Origin: Candidatus Nomurabacteria bacterium RIFCSPLOWO2_01_FULL_36_10b
GTDB lineage: Bacteria > Patescibacteriota > Minisyncoccia > Phycocordibacterales > UBA1006
Assembly: GCA_001785725.1 (NCBI GenBank)
Contig: MFUQ01000014.1
Span: 4,066-14,939 of the forward strand
Direction of reading: 5' to 3'
DNA length: 10,874 nt
Within the stretch, counting starts at the first letter, position 1, and each line of letters starts with the position of its first letter. The notes under the pieces were generated by a model. That model had not been told where the DNA came from, did no database searches, and saw only the letters and a program-made list of their open reading frames with translations. This document shows, piece by piece, positions 1 to 6,350 of this stretch. The position numbers were made by a program, and so were the translations under genes.

Positions 1-1997
1 GGGGTATTATCATTATTACCAGACCATACACCAACAACAATTGAAGGGCTATAACCAATAAGCCATGCATCACGATTATTATTCGTTGTGCCTGTCTTTG
101 CGGCAACATCATATCTATCGCCAAAATACATAAATGAGTTAACGCCAAAAAGTGGCGCCCGAGCATTATTATCAGAAAGAATATCATTCAAAACACGGGT
201 AGCTTCTGAATCAAGTGTTGGTACCGGTGTACTTTTATATTCCTCAAGAACTATCCCCTTCTTATTCGTAACTTTTATGATTGGGGTTGATGGTAACCGA
301 ACGCCATCATTTGCAAAAACTCCAAATGCTGACGTCATTTCAAGAAGAGTTACTTCACCGCCTCCCAGAACAAGCGTTAAACCGTATTGGTTAGCATCAA
401 GTAATGTATTTATGCCAAGTGACTTAGCTGTAACAAGAGCGTCATTCACACCAACAAGATAAAGCATTTTTACAGCAGGTACGTTGCGTGATTGTCCCAA
501 TGCCTCACGAATAGTTACTGGACCAAGGAATTTCCCATCATAATCTTTTGGAGAGTAACAATCATCATGGTCAATAAAATCATCTATCCTACAGTGGCTC
601 GTAAATTGTGTTTGCACATCAAATAGAATTGTTGAATCTGTATACCCCTTTTGAAATCCTGTAACGTAAACAATTGGTTTAAATGACGAACCGGGCTGAC
701 GCTTTGCAAGAGCAATATTATATTTACCATCAATATCTGGGTCAGAATAATCACGTGAGCCAACCATGGATAGAATCTGGCCAGTCGTTGGGTCAACCGC
801 GACTAGACCCATATTACTTGCATTCCATGTTTCCTCATTCTTTAACGCTTCTTCTTTTACAATATCTTCTGCTGAACTCTGAAGCTCCCAATCAAGTGTT
901 GTTATTACATCAAGTCCCTCATTTTCAACAGCATCTTTACCATATTTTTCTTCAAGATACGCGCGAACATATTCTACAAAGTGAATTGCTTTTGCATATT
1001 GGTCTTTCTTTGGACGAAAAACTACTTGCTCTGTAAGAGCTGTAGTATATTCTTCGTCTGTTATATATCCTTGCTCACGCATAAGACGCAGAACAAGATT
1101 TTTACGGTCATCTAATTTATCAACATGTGTTCCATAAGGAGAGAAAAGCGATGGCGCATTTGGTATAGCGGCAAGATAGGCGGCTTCAGCTAAAGTTACT
1201 TCATTTGCCTTTTTACCAAAGAAAATTTCGCTTGCTGTCTCAACTCCATAAATACTCCCACCATACGGAGATTCATTAAGATAGTGTGTAAGAATTTCAT
1301 CTTTTGAAAGAACTTTTTCTAACTTTACTGCTAGAAACCATTCCTTCATTTTTCTGCTAATATTTCTATTTGATGTAAGAATTGTATTTTTTAATACTTG
1401 TTGAGTTAACGTAGAACCTCCCTGAACACTGCCACTTCGTAAATGAAGCTTGCGAAGTATAGTATTAGTGATTGCGCGAAGAGTAGAGTCAAATTTAATG
1501 CCATTGTGTTTGTAAAAATCTTTATCTTCTATCGCAATAACAGAATTTTTAACATAAGGAGAAATATTATCAAATGTTACTATTGTCCTTTGTATATTTT
1601 CATGAACATCATATAAAAGAACTTTTTCTGTTTTATCATATATACGAGTTGATGTCGCAATTTTACGTTGTGTAAAATCATCAAATGTTGGCGCTTGCAA
1701 TGTTCCTATCCAAATAAAAAATATACCAAAGAAAATAAGAATAAAACTTATGGCAATAGTTATCAAAGCAAAAAATATACGACGTGTAAAACCTTTCTTA
1801 CGAAAAAACATACCTGTCGCGACCCCAAGCTGTGACCGCGCATGACGCGCGTGCAGTGTACTTTTTTTCATTAAACTATGGAGTAATTCCATCGCGTGGT
1901 CATTATGCCCATGATGGGAATAAGAGGTATGGTGTTGGTGGGGATGTTTAGGATGAGTATGTTTGTGTTTGTGTTTGTCTTTACCATGTTCTGACAT
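1..1997 (-). CDS. Class A penicillin-binding protein (PBP1A-type transglycosylase/transpeptidase), 3' end outside window
   Basis: Bifunctional peptidoglycan synthase: a GT51 domain polymerises glycan strands from lipid II and a transpeptidase domain cross-links them outside the membrane. Read from 1997 leftwards, 665 residues are visible and the C-terminus is cut by the window edge. Residues 1-40 are cytoplasmic and histidine-rich (14 His). A single membrane anchor lies at about 74-98 after a basic stretch (FRKKGFTRR). GT51 motifs follow: EDKDF (catalytic Glu at 157) and GGSTLTQQ (193-200). The transpeptidase has all three motifs: SSFK (Ser437, Lys440), SRN (503-505) and KTGT (634-637), so both activities look intact. 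The only cysteines seen are C469 and C480, both extracytoplasmic. The start is the first ATG after a minus-strand -10 box at 2005-2010, with no Shine-Dalgarno. It diverges from tyrS. The family is certain; PBP1A versus another class A paralogue is not. Confidence 0.95.
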   Translation of the reverse strand, partial: MSEHGKDKHKHKHTHPKHPHQHHTSYSHHGHNDHAMELLHSLMKKSTLHARHARSQLGVATGMFFRKKGFTRRIFFALITIAISFILIFFGIFFIWIGTLQAPTFDDFTQRKIATSTRIYDKTEKVLLYDVHENIQRTIVTFDNISPYVKNSVIAIEDKDFYKHNGIKFDSTLRAITNTILRKLHLRSGSVQGGSTLTQQVLKNTILTSNRNISRKMKEWFLAVKLEKVLSKDEILTHYLNESPYGGSIYGVETASEIFFGKKANEVTLAEAAYLAAIPNAPSLFSPYGTHVDKLDDRKNLVLRLMREQGYITDEEYTTALTEQVVFRPKKDQYAKAIHFVEYVRAYLEEKYGKDAVENEGLDVITTLDWELQSSAEDIVKEEALKNEETWNASNMGLVAVDPTTGQILSMVGSRDYSDPDIDGKYNIALAKRQPGSSFKPIVYVTGFQKGYTDSTILFDVQTQFTSHCRIDDFIDHDDCYSPKDYDGKFLGPVTIREALGQSRNVPAVKMLYLVGVNDALVTAKSLGINTLLDANQYGLTLVLGGGEVTLLEMTSAFGVFANDGVRLPSTPIIKVTNKKGIVLEEYKSTPVPTLDSEATRVLNDILSDNNARAPLFGVNSFMYFGDRYDVAAKTGTTNNNRDAWLIGYSPSIVVGVWSGNNDNT

Positions 1998-2004
1998 GCG
2001 TATT

Positions 2005-2033
2005 AGTATACGCCAAAATATGTTATAATCCAA
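2005..2033 (-). promoter_or_regulatory. Predicted promoter of the PBP gene (leaderless arrangement)
   Basis: On the minus strand, TTGGAT (2033-2028) is followed by a 17-bp spacer and TATACT (2010-2005). The start codon begins at 1997, 8 bases after the end of the -10 box, so the transcript would start at or next to the A of ATG. There is no ribosome-binding site. The element overlaps the tyrS promoter on the other strand. Confidence 0.5.
2021..2029 (+). promoter_or_regulatory. Predicted extended -10 promoter of tyrS (leaderless arrangement)
   Basis: TGTTATAAT is a perfect extended -10 (TGn plus TATAAT, hexamer 2024-2029). The tyrS ATG starts at 2038, 9 bases after the hexamer, so initiation would fall at about 2036-2038 and leave no room for a Shine-Dalgarno leader. 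No convincing -35 is visible, as is usual for extended -10 promoters. The 40-base gap rules out a T-box leader. Confidence 0.6.
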
Positions 2034-2037
2034 CAAT

Positions 2038-3255
2038 ATGAAGAAAAAAATTAACACAGATACACAAAAAATAGAAGAGTTGTTAACACGCGGGGTGGAA
2101 GAAGCTCTTGATTTGAACCACATACGACAAACTCTTATGAGCGGAAAACAATTACGAGTTAAGCTAGGAATTGACCCAACAAGCCCAAATCTCCATCTTG
2201 GAAGATCAGTTCCATTACTTAAACTTCGTGATTTTCAAGAACTTGGCCATCATATTGTGTTTATTGTTGGAGATTTTACAGGAGTTATAGGTGACACGTC
2301 AGATAAGGACGCAGAACGCCCAATGTTAAACGAAAAAACGATTGAACAAAATATTAAAACGTATAAAAAGCAAATTGCAAAAATTCTAGATGTCAATAAA
2401 ATAGAGTTTTGTAAAAATAGCTCGTGGCTTGGTAAATTAAAATTTAATGAAATTGGGAAAATGGCAAATGCTTTTTCTGTTAACGGATTTATACAACGCG
2501 ATAATATACGCAAACGACTTGAGGAAGGCAAACGCGTATCTTTACGTGAAGTCCTATACCCCTTAATGCAAGGATATGATTCCGTTGTTGTGCGGTCTGA
2601 TGTAGAAATTGGAGGAACTGACCAACGTTTCAACATTTTAGCTGGACGCACATTGCAAACATATCATGGGCAAGAACCTCAAGATATAATAATGGGTCCA
2701 ATTGTTGCAGGGCTTGATGGAAGAAAAATGAGTTCAAGTTGGGGGAACACTATAAACTTTATGGATGCCCCTGTTGATATGTATGGGAAAGTTATGTCTC
2801 TACATGACAATTTAATTATTACATATTTAAACTTAATGACTCGTGTTCCTATATCTGACATACAAAAATTTAAACAACAACTTGCAACTGGAGAAAATCC
2901 AAAGAATATTAAAATGCATCTTGCAAGAGAAATTGTTACGATGTACCACAGCGCTAAAGAAGCAAAACAAGCGGAAGAAACATGGCAATCAACATTTAGC
3001 AAGGGACTTATACCTGAAAATGCCAAAACAATTACAGTGAATATAAAAGAGCCAATGATTGACATACTTATACGAGAAGGATTTGTTAAATCAAAAACAG
3101 AGTTTCGCCAATTAATACAAGATGGCGCCATTACATTTCACGGGAGTATAGAAGAAAGGAAAATCATTGACCCTAATTCTCTAGTTGGGGAAGACGGGGC
3201 TCTTCGTATTGGCAAAAAACGATTTTTAAAAATAAAAATTCAGAAGAAAAAATAA
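2038..3255 (+). CDS. tyrS: Tyrosyl-tRNA synthetase
   Basis: Class I aminoacyl-tRNA synthetase that activates tyrosine with ATP and charges tRNA-Tyr in the cytoplasm. At 405 residues it has normal family length. The Rossmann catalytic domain shows the HIGH-type signature as HLGR (53-56) within DPTSPNLHLGR, the GGTDQ substrate-pocket motif (192-196) and the KMSKS loop as KMSSS (230-234), where the usual Lys is replaced by Ser. The C-terminal part from about 338 fits an S4-like RNA-binding domain (KEPMIDILIREGFVKSKTEF) and ends in a lysine-rich tail. The ATG at 2038 is chosen because a perfect extended -10 box ends at 2029. The gene diverges from the PBP gene and ends two bases before the stop of the convergent acidic ORF. 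Confidence 0.97.
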   Translation: MKKKINTDTQKIEELLTRGVEEALDLNHIRQTLMSGKQLRVKLGIDPTSPNLHLGRSVPLLKLRDFQELGHHIVFIVGDFTGVIGDTSDKDAERPMLNEKTIEQNIKTYKKQIAKILDVNKIEFCKNSSWLGKLKFNEIGKMANAFSVNGFIQRDNIRKRLEEGKRVSLREVLYPLMQGYDSVVVRSDVEIGGTDQRFNILAGRTLQTYHGQEPQDIIMGPIVAGLDGRKMSSSWGNTINFMDAPVDMYGKVMSLHDNLIITYLNLMTRVPISDIQKFKQQLATGENPKNIKMHLAREIVTMYHSAKEAKQAEETWQSTFSKGLIPENAKTITVNIKEPMIDILIREGFVKSKTEFRQLIQDGAITFHGSIEERKIIDPNSLVGEDGALRIGKKRFLKIKIQKKK

Positions 3256-3257
3256 CT

Positions 3258-3470
3258 CTATTCTTCAACTTCAATCTCTTCTTTTGGTATTTCACTTATC
3301 ACATCAACTTCAATATGCTCGAAAAGGTCTTCTGGCTCAACAGACGGGACATCATCGTCATCAATTAAGTTACCAAATTCATCAACAACAGGTTTGCGTG
3401 GGACGGCATCCTCCTCATCATATATTCCATATATATCTACTGTGCGATTTGCTTCATCTTCGTAAGACAT
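3258..3470 (-). CDS. Small, highly acidic hypothetical protein (70 aa)
   Basis: I do not recognise this protein. It has 70 residues, of which 26 are Asp or Glu and only about 4 are Lys or Arg. There is a DDDD run near residues 37-40 and a Glu-rich C-terminus (KEEIEVEE). No cysteine, membrane segment or signal peptide is visible, so it is probably cytosolic and partly disordered. It lies 87 bases downstream of ruvC on the same strand and could be the last gene of a yebC-ruvC transcript. It converges with tyrS with only two bases between the stop codons. No Shine-Dalgarno is seen. The strong residue bias and tight packing support a real gene, but it is short and its function cannot be guessed. 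Confidence 0.6.
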   Translation of the reverse strand: MSYEDEANRTVDIYGIYDEEDAVPRKPVVDEFGNLIDDDDVPSVEPEDLFEHIEVDVISEIPKEEIEVEE

Positions 3471-3500
3471 AATTTATATGCTCGTACTAGTTTGAACGAC

Positions 3501-3529
3501 ATTATAATATGATGATATTAGTAACAGAA
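3501..3529 (-). promoter_or_regulatory. Possible promoter of the acidic ORF
   Basis: In the 87-base gap after ruvC, the minus strand carries a perfect TATAAT (3506-3501) with a weak TTCTGT 17 bp upstream (3529-3524). It would give a leader of about 24 bases before the ATG at 3470, without a Shine-Dalgarno. The gene could instead be read through from ruvC. Confidence 0.3.
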
Positions 3530-3557
3530 TATTTGAGAGAGTTCAATAGGTATTTTA

Positions 3558-4085
3558 TTAAGAGTGTGGAAAAGTCCGCTCATGAGCAAAACACGTTAAA
3601 GCAACGGCAATGGCGTCAATTTCATCATCAAGGCCAGCAGATGTATTTCCTCCATGAGTTGTAATCTTTTTTGCCATATCAAATTTAATAATTTTAGGCA
3701 CCATACGAGCAATTTGTTCTTTTGTCGCCTTGCCACTCCCAGTTAAAGCGACTTTGATTTGCAAAGGCGTATATTCCCGCACAGTGATATTCATGTTGCG
3801 AGCAATATATTTAAAAACACCTTTTGCTTCAGAAACTCCTATTGCTGTTTTTTGATTATTTGTAAAAAATAAACTCTCAATTGCTACAATATCTGGGTTG
3901 TTTTCTTTTATAAGATACTCAATTCTCTGCCCCACATTATATATACGCTCAGTAATATCTTGTAACCTGTCAGTAACATAACACTCTGAATAAATTAAAA
4001 TTTCTTTGAAATTTGTATGCTCACTTTTTTCTACAACAGCTATACCTATACGATCATACCCCGGGTCAATTGCTAGAACTTTCAT
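3558..4085 (-). CDS. ruvC: Crossover junction endodeoxyribonuclease RuvC
   Basis: Holliday-junction resolvase with an RNase H-like fold that works with RuvAB in homologous recombination. The 175-residue length is typical. The N-terminal strand has the catalytic Asp in AIDPG (D7). The second acidic residue lies in VAIESLF (E70). The C-terminal pair is D154 and D157 in GLDDEIDAIAVALT, so the four-carboxylate metal site is complete. It starts 12 bases after the yebC stop, with an A/T-only gap and no Shine-Dalgarno, and is presumably co-transcribed with yebC. The yebC-ruvC order is common in bacteria, but ruvA is not present here and ruvB is over 1 kb away behind a gene on the opposite strand. 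Confidence 0.95.
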   Translation of the reverse strand: MKVLAIDPGYDRIGIAVVEKSEHTNFKEILIYSECYVTDRLQDITERIYNVGQRIEYLIKENNPDIVAIESLFFTNNQKTAIGVSEAKGVFKYIARNMNITVREYTPLQIKVALTGSGKATKEQIARMVPKIIKFDMAKKITTHGGNTSAGLDDEIDAIAVALTCFAHERTFPHS

Positions 4086-4097
4086 ATAAATAAATTA

Positions 4098-4631
4098 TTA
4101 TTCTGCATTTGTATAAATATCTTGAACATCGTCATTTTCTTCCAACGCTTCCACGAGAGTCGAAAGTGATTCTAAATCAGTATCAGAAATATCCATAAAC
4201 GTATTTGGCACCCAATCTCCTGTCGCATCATCTTTTGTAAAATTCCACGCAACAGAACCTTGCCCGCCTAATGCATATCCAAATCTGGAGAATGTATGAC
4301 GAATTTCCTGACTAGTTCTATTCGTATTATCTGATAATACTGAAATTAGAATCCCAACACCGCCAGGACCGTAACCCTCATACAGTTGTAGCTTAAGATC
4401 TGCGTTAAACTCTGATGCTTTCTTTATAGCCCTATCAATATTGTCCTTTGGCATATTGATAGAGCGCGCCTTTTCAATGGCCGTACGAAGCCCTGGAGCA
4501 CTCTCATTACCACCACACTTCTTTGCTTCTATTTGTATCATACGTACAACCTTTGCGAATTCGCGCGATTTTTGAGCGTCTGTTGCCGCCTTTTTATGCT
4601 TTATCTTTGACCATTTATTATGCCCTGACAT
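4098..4631 (-). CDS. yebC: YebC/PmpR/TACO1 family protein, compact form
   Basis: The family was long annotated as a DNA-binding regulator, and its members are now linked to relieving ribosome stalling, for example at proline runs. The N-terminus is diagnostic: MSGHNKWSKIKHKKAATDAQ, then MPKDNIDRAIKKA and EGYGPGGVGILI. The protein has 177 residues against about 240-250 usually. After GSVAWNF the sequence passes almost directly to the family's closing segment (LVEALEENDDVQDIYTNAE), so about 70 residues, most of one middle domain, are missing. The start at 4631 fits the family N-terminus exactly and lies 7 bases after a -10 box. A further upstream in-frame ATG at 4715 would add 28 unrelated hydrophobic residues and is rejected. 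It heads a likely yebC-ruvC operon. Confidence 0.93.
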   Translation of the reverse strand: MSGHNKWSKIKHKKAATDAQKSREFAKVVRMIQIEAKKCGGNESAPGLRTAIEKARSINMPKDNIDRAIKKASEFNADLKLQLYEGYGPGGVGILISVLSDNTNRTSQEIRHTFSRFGYALGGQGSVAWNFTKDDATGDWVPNTFMDISDTDLESLSTLVEALEENDDVQDIYTNAE

Positions 4632-4637
4632 ATATGC

Positions 4638-4666
4638 ATTATGAATCAAATCCCAGAACTTCGCAA
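4638..4666 (-). promoter_or_regulatory. Predicted promoter of yebC-ruvC (leaderless arrangement)
   Basis: On the minus strand, TTGCGA (4666-4661) is followed by a 17-bp spacer and CATAAT (4643-4638). The ATG of yebC begins at 4631, 7 bases after the -10 box, so transcription is expected to start at the start codon. This also supports 4631 over the longer upstream start. Confidence 0.55.
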
Positions 4667-4732
4667 CATTGCATTTCTTTGCCAATATGATTAAAATGAT
4701 AATGAAATTCACCACATTAAATCACCAAAAAA

Positions 4733-5176
4733 ATGAAAGAAGCAAAAATCGAACTTTTGAAAGAAGATGCCGCTTTTCCATTTCCATCAGAAAATGGAGA
4801 GGTACAAATCAGCTTTGTGCCATTACCTTTACACCTTCATCACTACAAAGTTGATGGGCGCGGAGCAACAGAATATTTTCGTAGTCAAAAAATCATCATG
4901 GCGGGAACTGATTACGAAAAAATCTGTCTGTTCATTGAAGAAAATAGGCCTAAAATCATTGAATTTTGTGATGAAATGGGATTAAAAAGAATCACATTTC
5001 TCCCAGACAAAATAGATGACAGCGGGAAACCCATTTTCTCACTGTCTTTTAGAAAAGATTTTCGTGGAGAGTGGGATTTGATTAAAGAATCCCCACTTTC
5101 TCCAACTATTAATGGCAGAGTTGAATACTTTGCTATTATTTCAACAGAAGAAGCAAACAAACAATGGCTTCAATAA
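4733..5176 (+). CDS. Hypothetical protein (147 aa)
   Basis: I do not recognise this gene. The protein is soluble-looking, with no signal peptide or membrane segment. It has an N-terminal half rich in short hydrophobic strands (VQISFVPLPLHLHHYKV) and a mixed alpha/beta second half (YEKICLFIEENRPKIIEFCDEM, then KRITFLPD). It lies alone on the plus strand between yebC and ruvB, both on the minus strand, and is divergent from yebC. The start is the ATG after a run of seven A. Weak -10 candidates are GATAAT at 4698-4703 and TTAAAT at 4717-4722. Two hairpins follow its stop, the second with a T tract, which supports a transcribed unit ending here. A shorter protein from a later Met is possible. Confidence 0.7.
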   Translation: MKEAKIELLKEDAAFPFPSENGEVQISFVPLPLHLHHYKVDGRGATEYFRSQKIIMAGTDYEKICLFIEENRPKIIEFCDEMGLKRITFLPDKIDDSGKPIFSLSFRKDFRGEWDLIKESPLSPTINGRVEYFAIISTEEANKQWLQ

Positions 5177-5178
5177 CA

Positions 5179-5202
5179 AAAGGGTTTTGTGATTTTCCCT
5201 TT
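5179..5202 (+). terminator. Weak hairpin after the 147-aa gene
   Basis: AAAGGG (5179-5184) pairs with CCCTTT (5197-5202) around a 12-base loop, immediately after the stop codon. There is no T run directly behind it, so it may only help the stronger hairpin that follows. Confidence 0.3.
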
Positions 5203-5205
5203 GCT

Positions 5206-5235
5206 ACCCCTCACACGACGTGGGGGTTAGTTTTT
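5206..5235 (+). terminator. Probable intrinsic terminator between convergent 147-aa gene and ruvB
   Basis: ACCCC (5206-5210), a bulged T, and CAC (5212-5214) pair with GTG (5220-5222) and GGGGT (5223-5227) around the loop ACGAC. TTAG and TTTTT (5231-5235) follow on the plus strand, giving a standard stem plus U tract for the rightward gene. The T tract overlaps the stop codon of ruvB. Confidence 0.6.
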
Positions 5236-6199
5236 ATAACAATCTTTGTTCAACAATCATACGTCCACGTGATGTTTTCTCAATCAATCCTTTCTGAAGA
5301 AGATACGGTTCAATAACATCTTCAAGCGTCCCCTCATCTTCATTAAGCGCCGCTGAAAGTGTTTTTAGACCAACAGGACCACCACCAAATTTATTAGTAA
5401 GAACATCAATATATTGACGGTCAATTTGTGTAAGTCCATGCACATCAACACCAAGAAGATTAAGCGCGTCATCAACAATATCTTTTGTTACTTTCTTTTC
5501 TTTAACTTGCGCAAAATCACGAATACGTTTAAGTAGATAATTTGCTGTACGCGGGGTTGAGCGCGCTCTTAAAGCAATTTCTTTTATAGCATCATCGCCA
5601 ATATCAATACCAATAATACGAGAAGAACGACGAATAATATCCATTATTTCATTATCACTATACATTTCTAATCTATGCGTGCCACCAGAAAAACGACTAC
5701 GCAGTGGCGCCGAAAGAAGCGACACTCTTGTTGTTGCGGCAATGAGAGTAAATGGCGGAAGTTCAAGTTGGATAGTCCTAGCAGATGGACCTTTACCAAT
5801 AATAATATCTAAAACTCCAGATTCCATAGCTGGGTATAGAACTTCTTCTATCAATTTATTTAAACGATGAATTTCATCTATGAAAAGAATATCTCCTTTA
5901 TTTAAATTCGTAAGAATACTTGCAATATCTCCAACCTTTTCTATGGCAGGACCTGATGTAATCTTCATATTAGTTCCCATCTCATGTGCAATCAGATGAG
6001 CAAGTGTTGTCTTACCCAATCCTGGTGGTCCATAGAATAGAACGTGGTCTGGTGTATGCTGACGCTGACGCGCCGCTTCAATGAGTATTTTGATATTGTC
6101 TTTAATTCCCTGCTGACCGATATATTCATCCCACGTCTCCGGGCGCAACTCATTATCAGATGTATATTGGGTCTTTGCTTGTTCCTTGTCTGTATTCAT
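5234..6199 (-). CDS. ruvB: Holliday junction branch-migration ATPase RuvB
   Basis: AAA+ motor that forms hexameric rings and pumps DNA through the RuvA-bound Holliday junction. At 321 residues it is slightly short of the common 330-350. Visible features are the N-terminal LRPETWDEYIGQQ signature, Walker A GPPGLGKTT (57-65), Walker B ILFIDEIH (D108, E109), sensor 1 around AATTRVS (155-160), an arginine-finger region PLRSRF (165-170), sensor 2 in STPRTAN (R217) and the C-terminal winged helix ending with SRGRMIVEQRLL. All catalytic elements are present. The ATG at 6199 lies 7 bases after an extended -10 (TGC TAAAAT), implying a leaderless mRNA. It is transcribed alone, with no ruvA beside it. 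Confidence 0.97.
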   Translation of the reverse strand: MNTDKEQAKTQYTSDNELRPETWDEYIGQQGIKDNIKILIEAARQRQHTPDHVLFYGPPGLGKTTLAHLIAHEMGTNMKITSGPAIEKVGDIASILTNLNKGDILFIDEIHRLNKLIEEVLYPAMESGVLDIIIGKGPSARTIQLELPPFTLIAATTRVSLLSAPLRSRFSGGTHRLEMYSDNEIMDIIRRSSRIIGIDIGDDAIKEIALRARSTPRTANYLLKRIRDFAQVKEKKVTKDIVDDALNLLGVDVHGLTQIDRQYIDVLTNKFGGGPVGLKTLSAALNEDEGTLEDVIEPYLLQKGLIEKTSRGRMIVEQRLL

Positions 6200-6205
6200 A
6201 TATGT

Positions 6206-6214
6206 ATTTTAGCA
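6206..6214 (-). promoter_or_regulatory. Predicted extended -10 promoter of ruvB (leaderless arrangement)
   Basis: The minus strand reads TGC TAAAAT, with TGn at 6214-6212 and the hexamer at 6211-6206. The ruvB ATG starts at 6199, 7 bases downstream. The expected -35 position is G-rich and unlike a consensus, so the promoter would depend on the extended -10. The GC palindromes lie just upstream. Confidence 0.55.
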
Positions 6215-6219
6215 TATTT

Positions 6220-6297
6220 GGGGCCAATACCCCCTCTCCTGCTTCGCCCCGCTTAGCGGGGCTTCGCAGGATCTCCCCCTACTTATTAGGGGGAGAT
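6220..6297. repeat. Cluster of GC-rich palindromes upstream of ruvB
   Basis: Three inverted repeats lie almost back to back in otherwise AT-rich DNA. The first is a small GGGG...CCCC dyad around 6221-6234. The second (6238-6270) has outer arms CCTGC/GCAGG, a symmetric TTC/TTC internal loop (GAA/GAA on the other strand) and inner arms GCCCCGC/GCGGGGC around a 3-base loop. The third (6271-6297) has perfect 10-bp arms ATCTCCCCCT/AGGGGGAGAT around a 7-base loop. Neither large hairpin is followed by a T tract on either strand, so they are not classical terminators. They may be a REP-like intergenic element or the structured 3' end of the ribbon-helix-helix transcript. The rest of the gap (6298-6350) is an A-rich stretch with GAA and TAA triplet runs. 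Confidence 0.75.
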
Positions 6298-6350
6298 ATA
6301 GAAGAAGAAGAATAATAATAGATAATATTATGTATAACAAGTAATTGGAA

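Noticed and set aside
2001..2037. T-box riboswitch or other leader for tyrS.
   Set aside because: Only 40 bases separate tyrS from the divergent gene, and the -10 box sits directly before the start, so there is no room for a leader.
2250..3131. Long antisense open frames inside tyrS, and similar frames opposite the PBP, ruvB, the 423-aa gene and others.
   Set aside because: They lie opposite genes with clear motifs, have no promoter or family signature, and read as frame shadows.
3245..3275. GAAGAA/TTCTTC inverted repeat at the tyrS 3' end as a bidirectional terminator.
   Set aside because: It is a short AT-rich stem with a 12-base loop, part of coding sequence on both strands and easily explained by Lys and Glu codons.
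4629..4715. Longer start for yebC at 4715, adding 28 residues with a hydrophobic MVNFIIILIILAKK-like head.
   Set aside because: The family begins exactly at MSGHNKW, and a promoter with correct spacing ends 7 bases before 4631. The extra residues have no counterpart in YebC.
6220..6297. The palindromes as ordinary rho-independent terminators for the ribbon-helix-helix gene.
   Set aside because: Neither strand has a T tract after either large hairpin. They are kept as a structured repeat instead.
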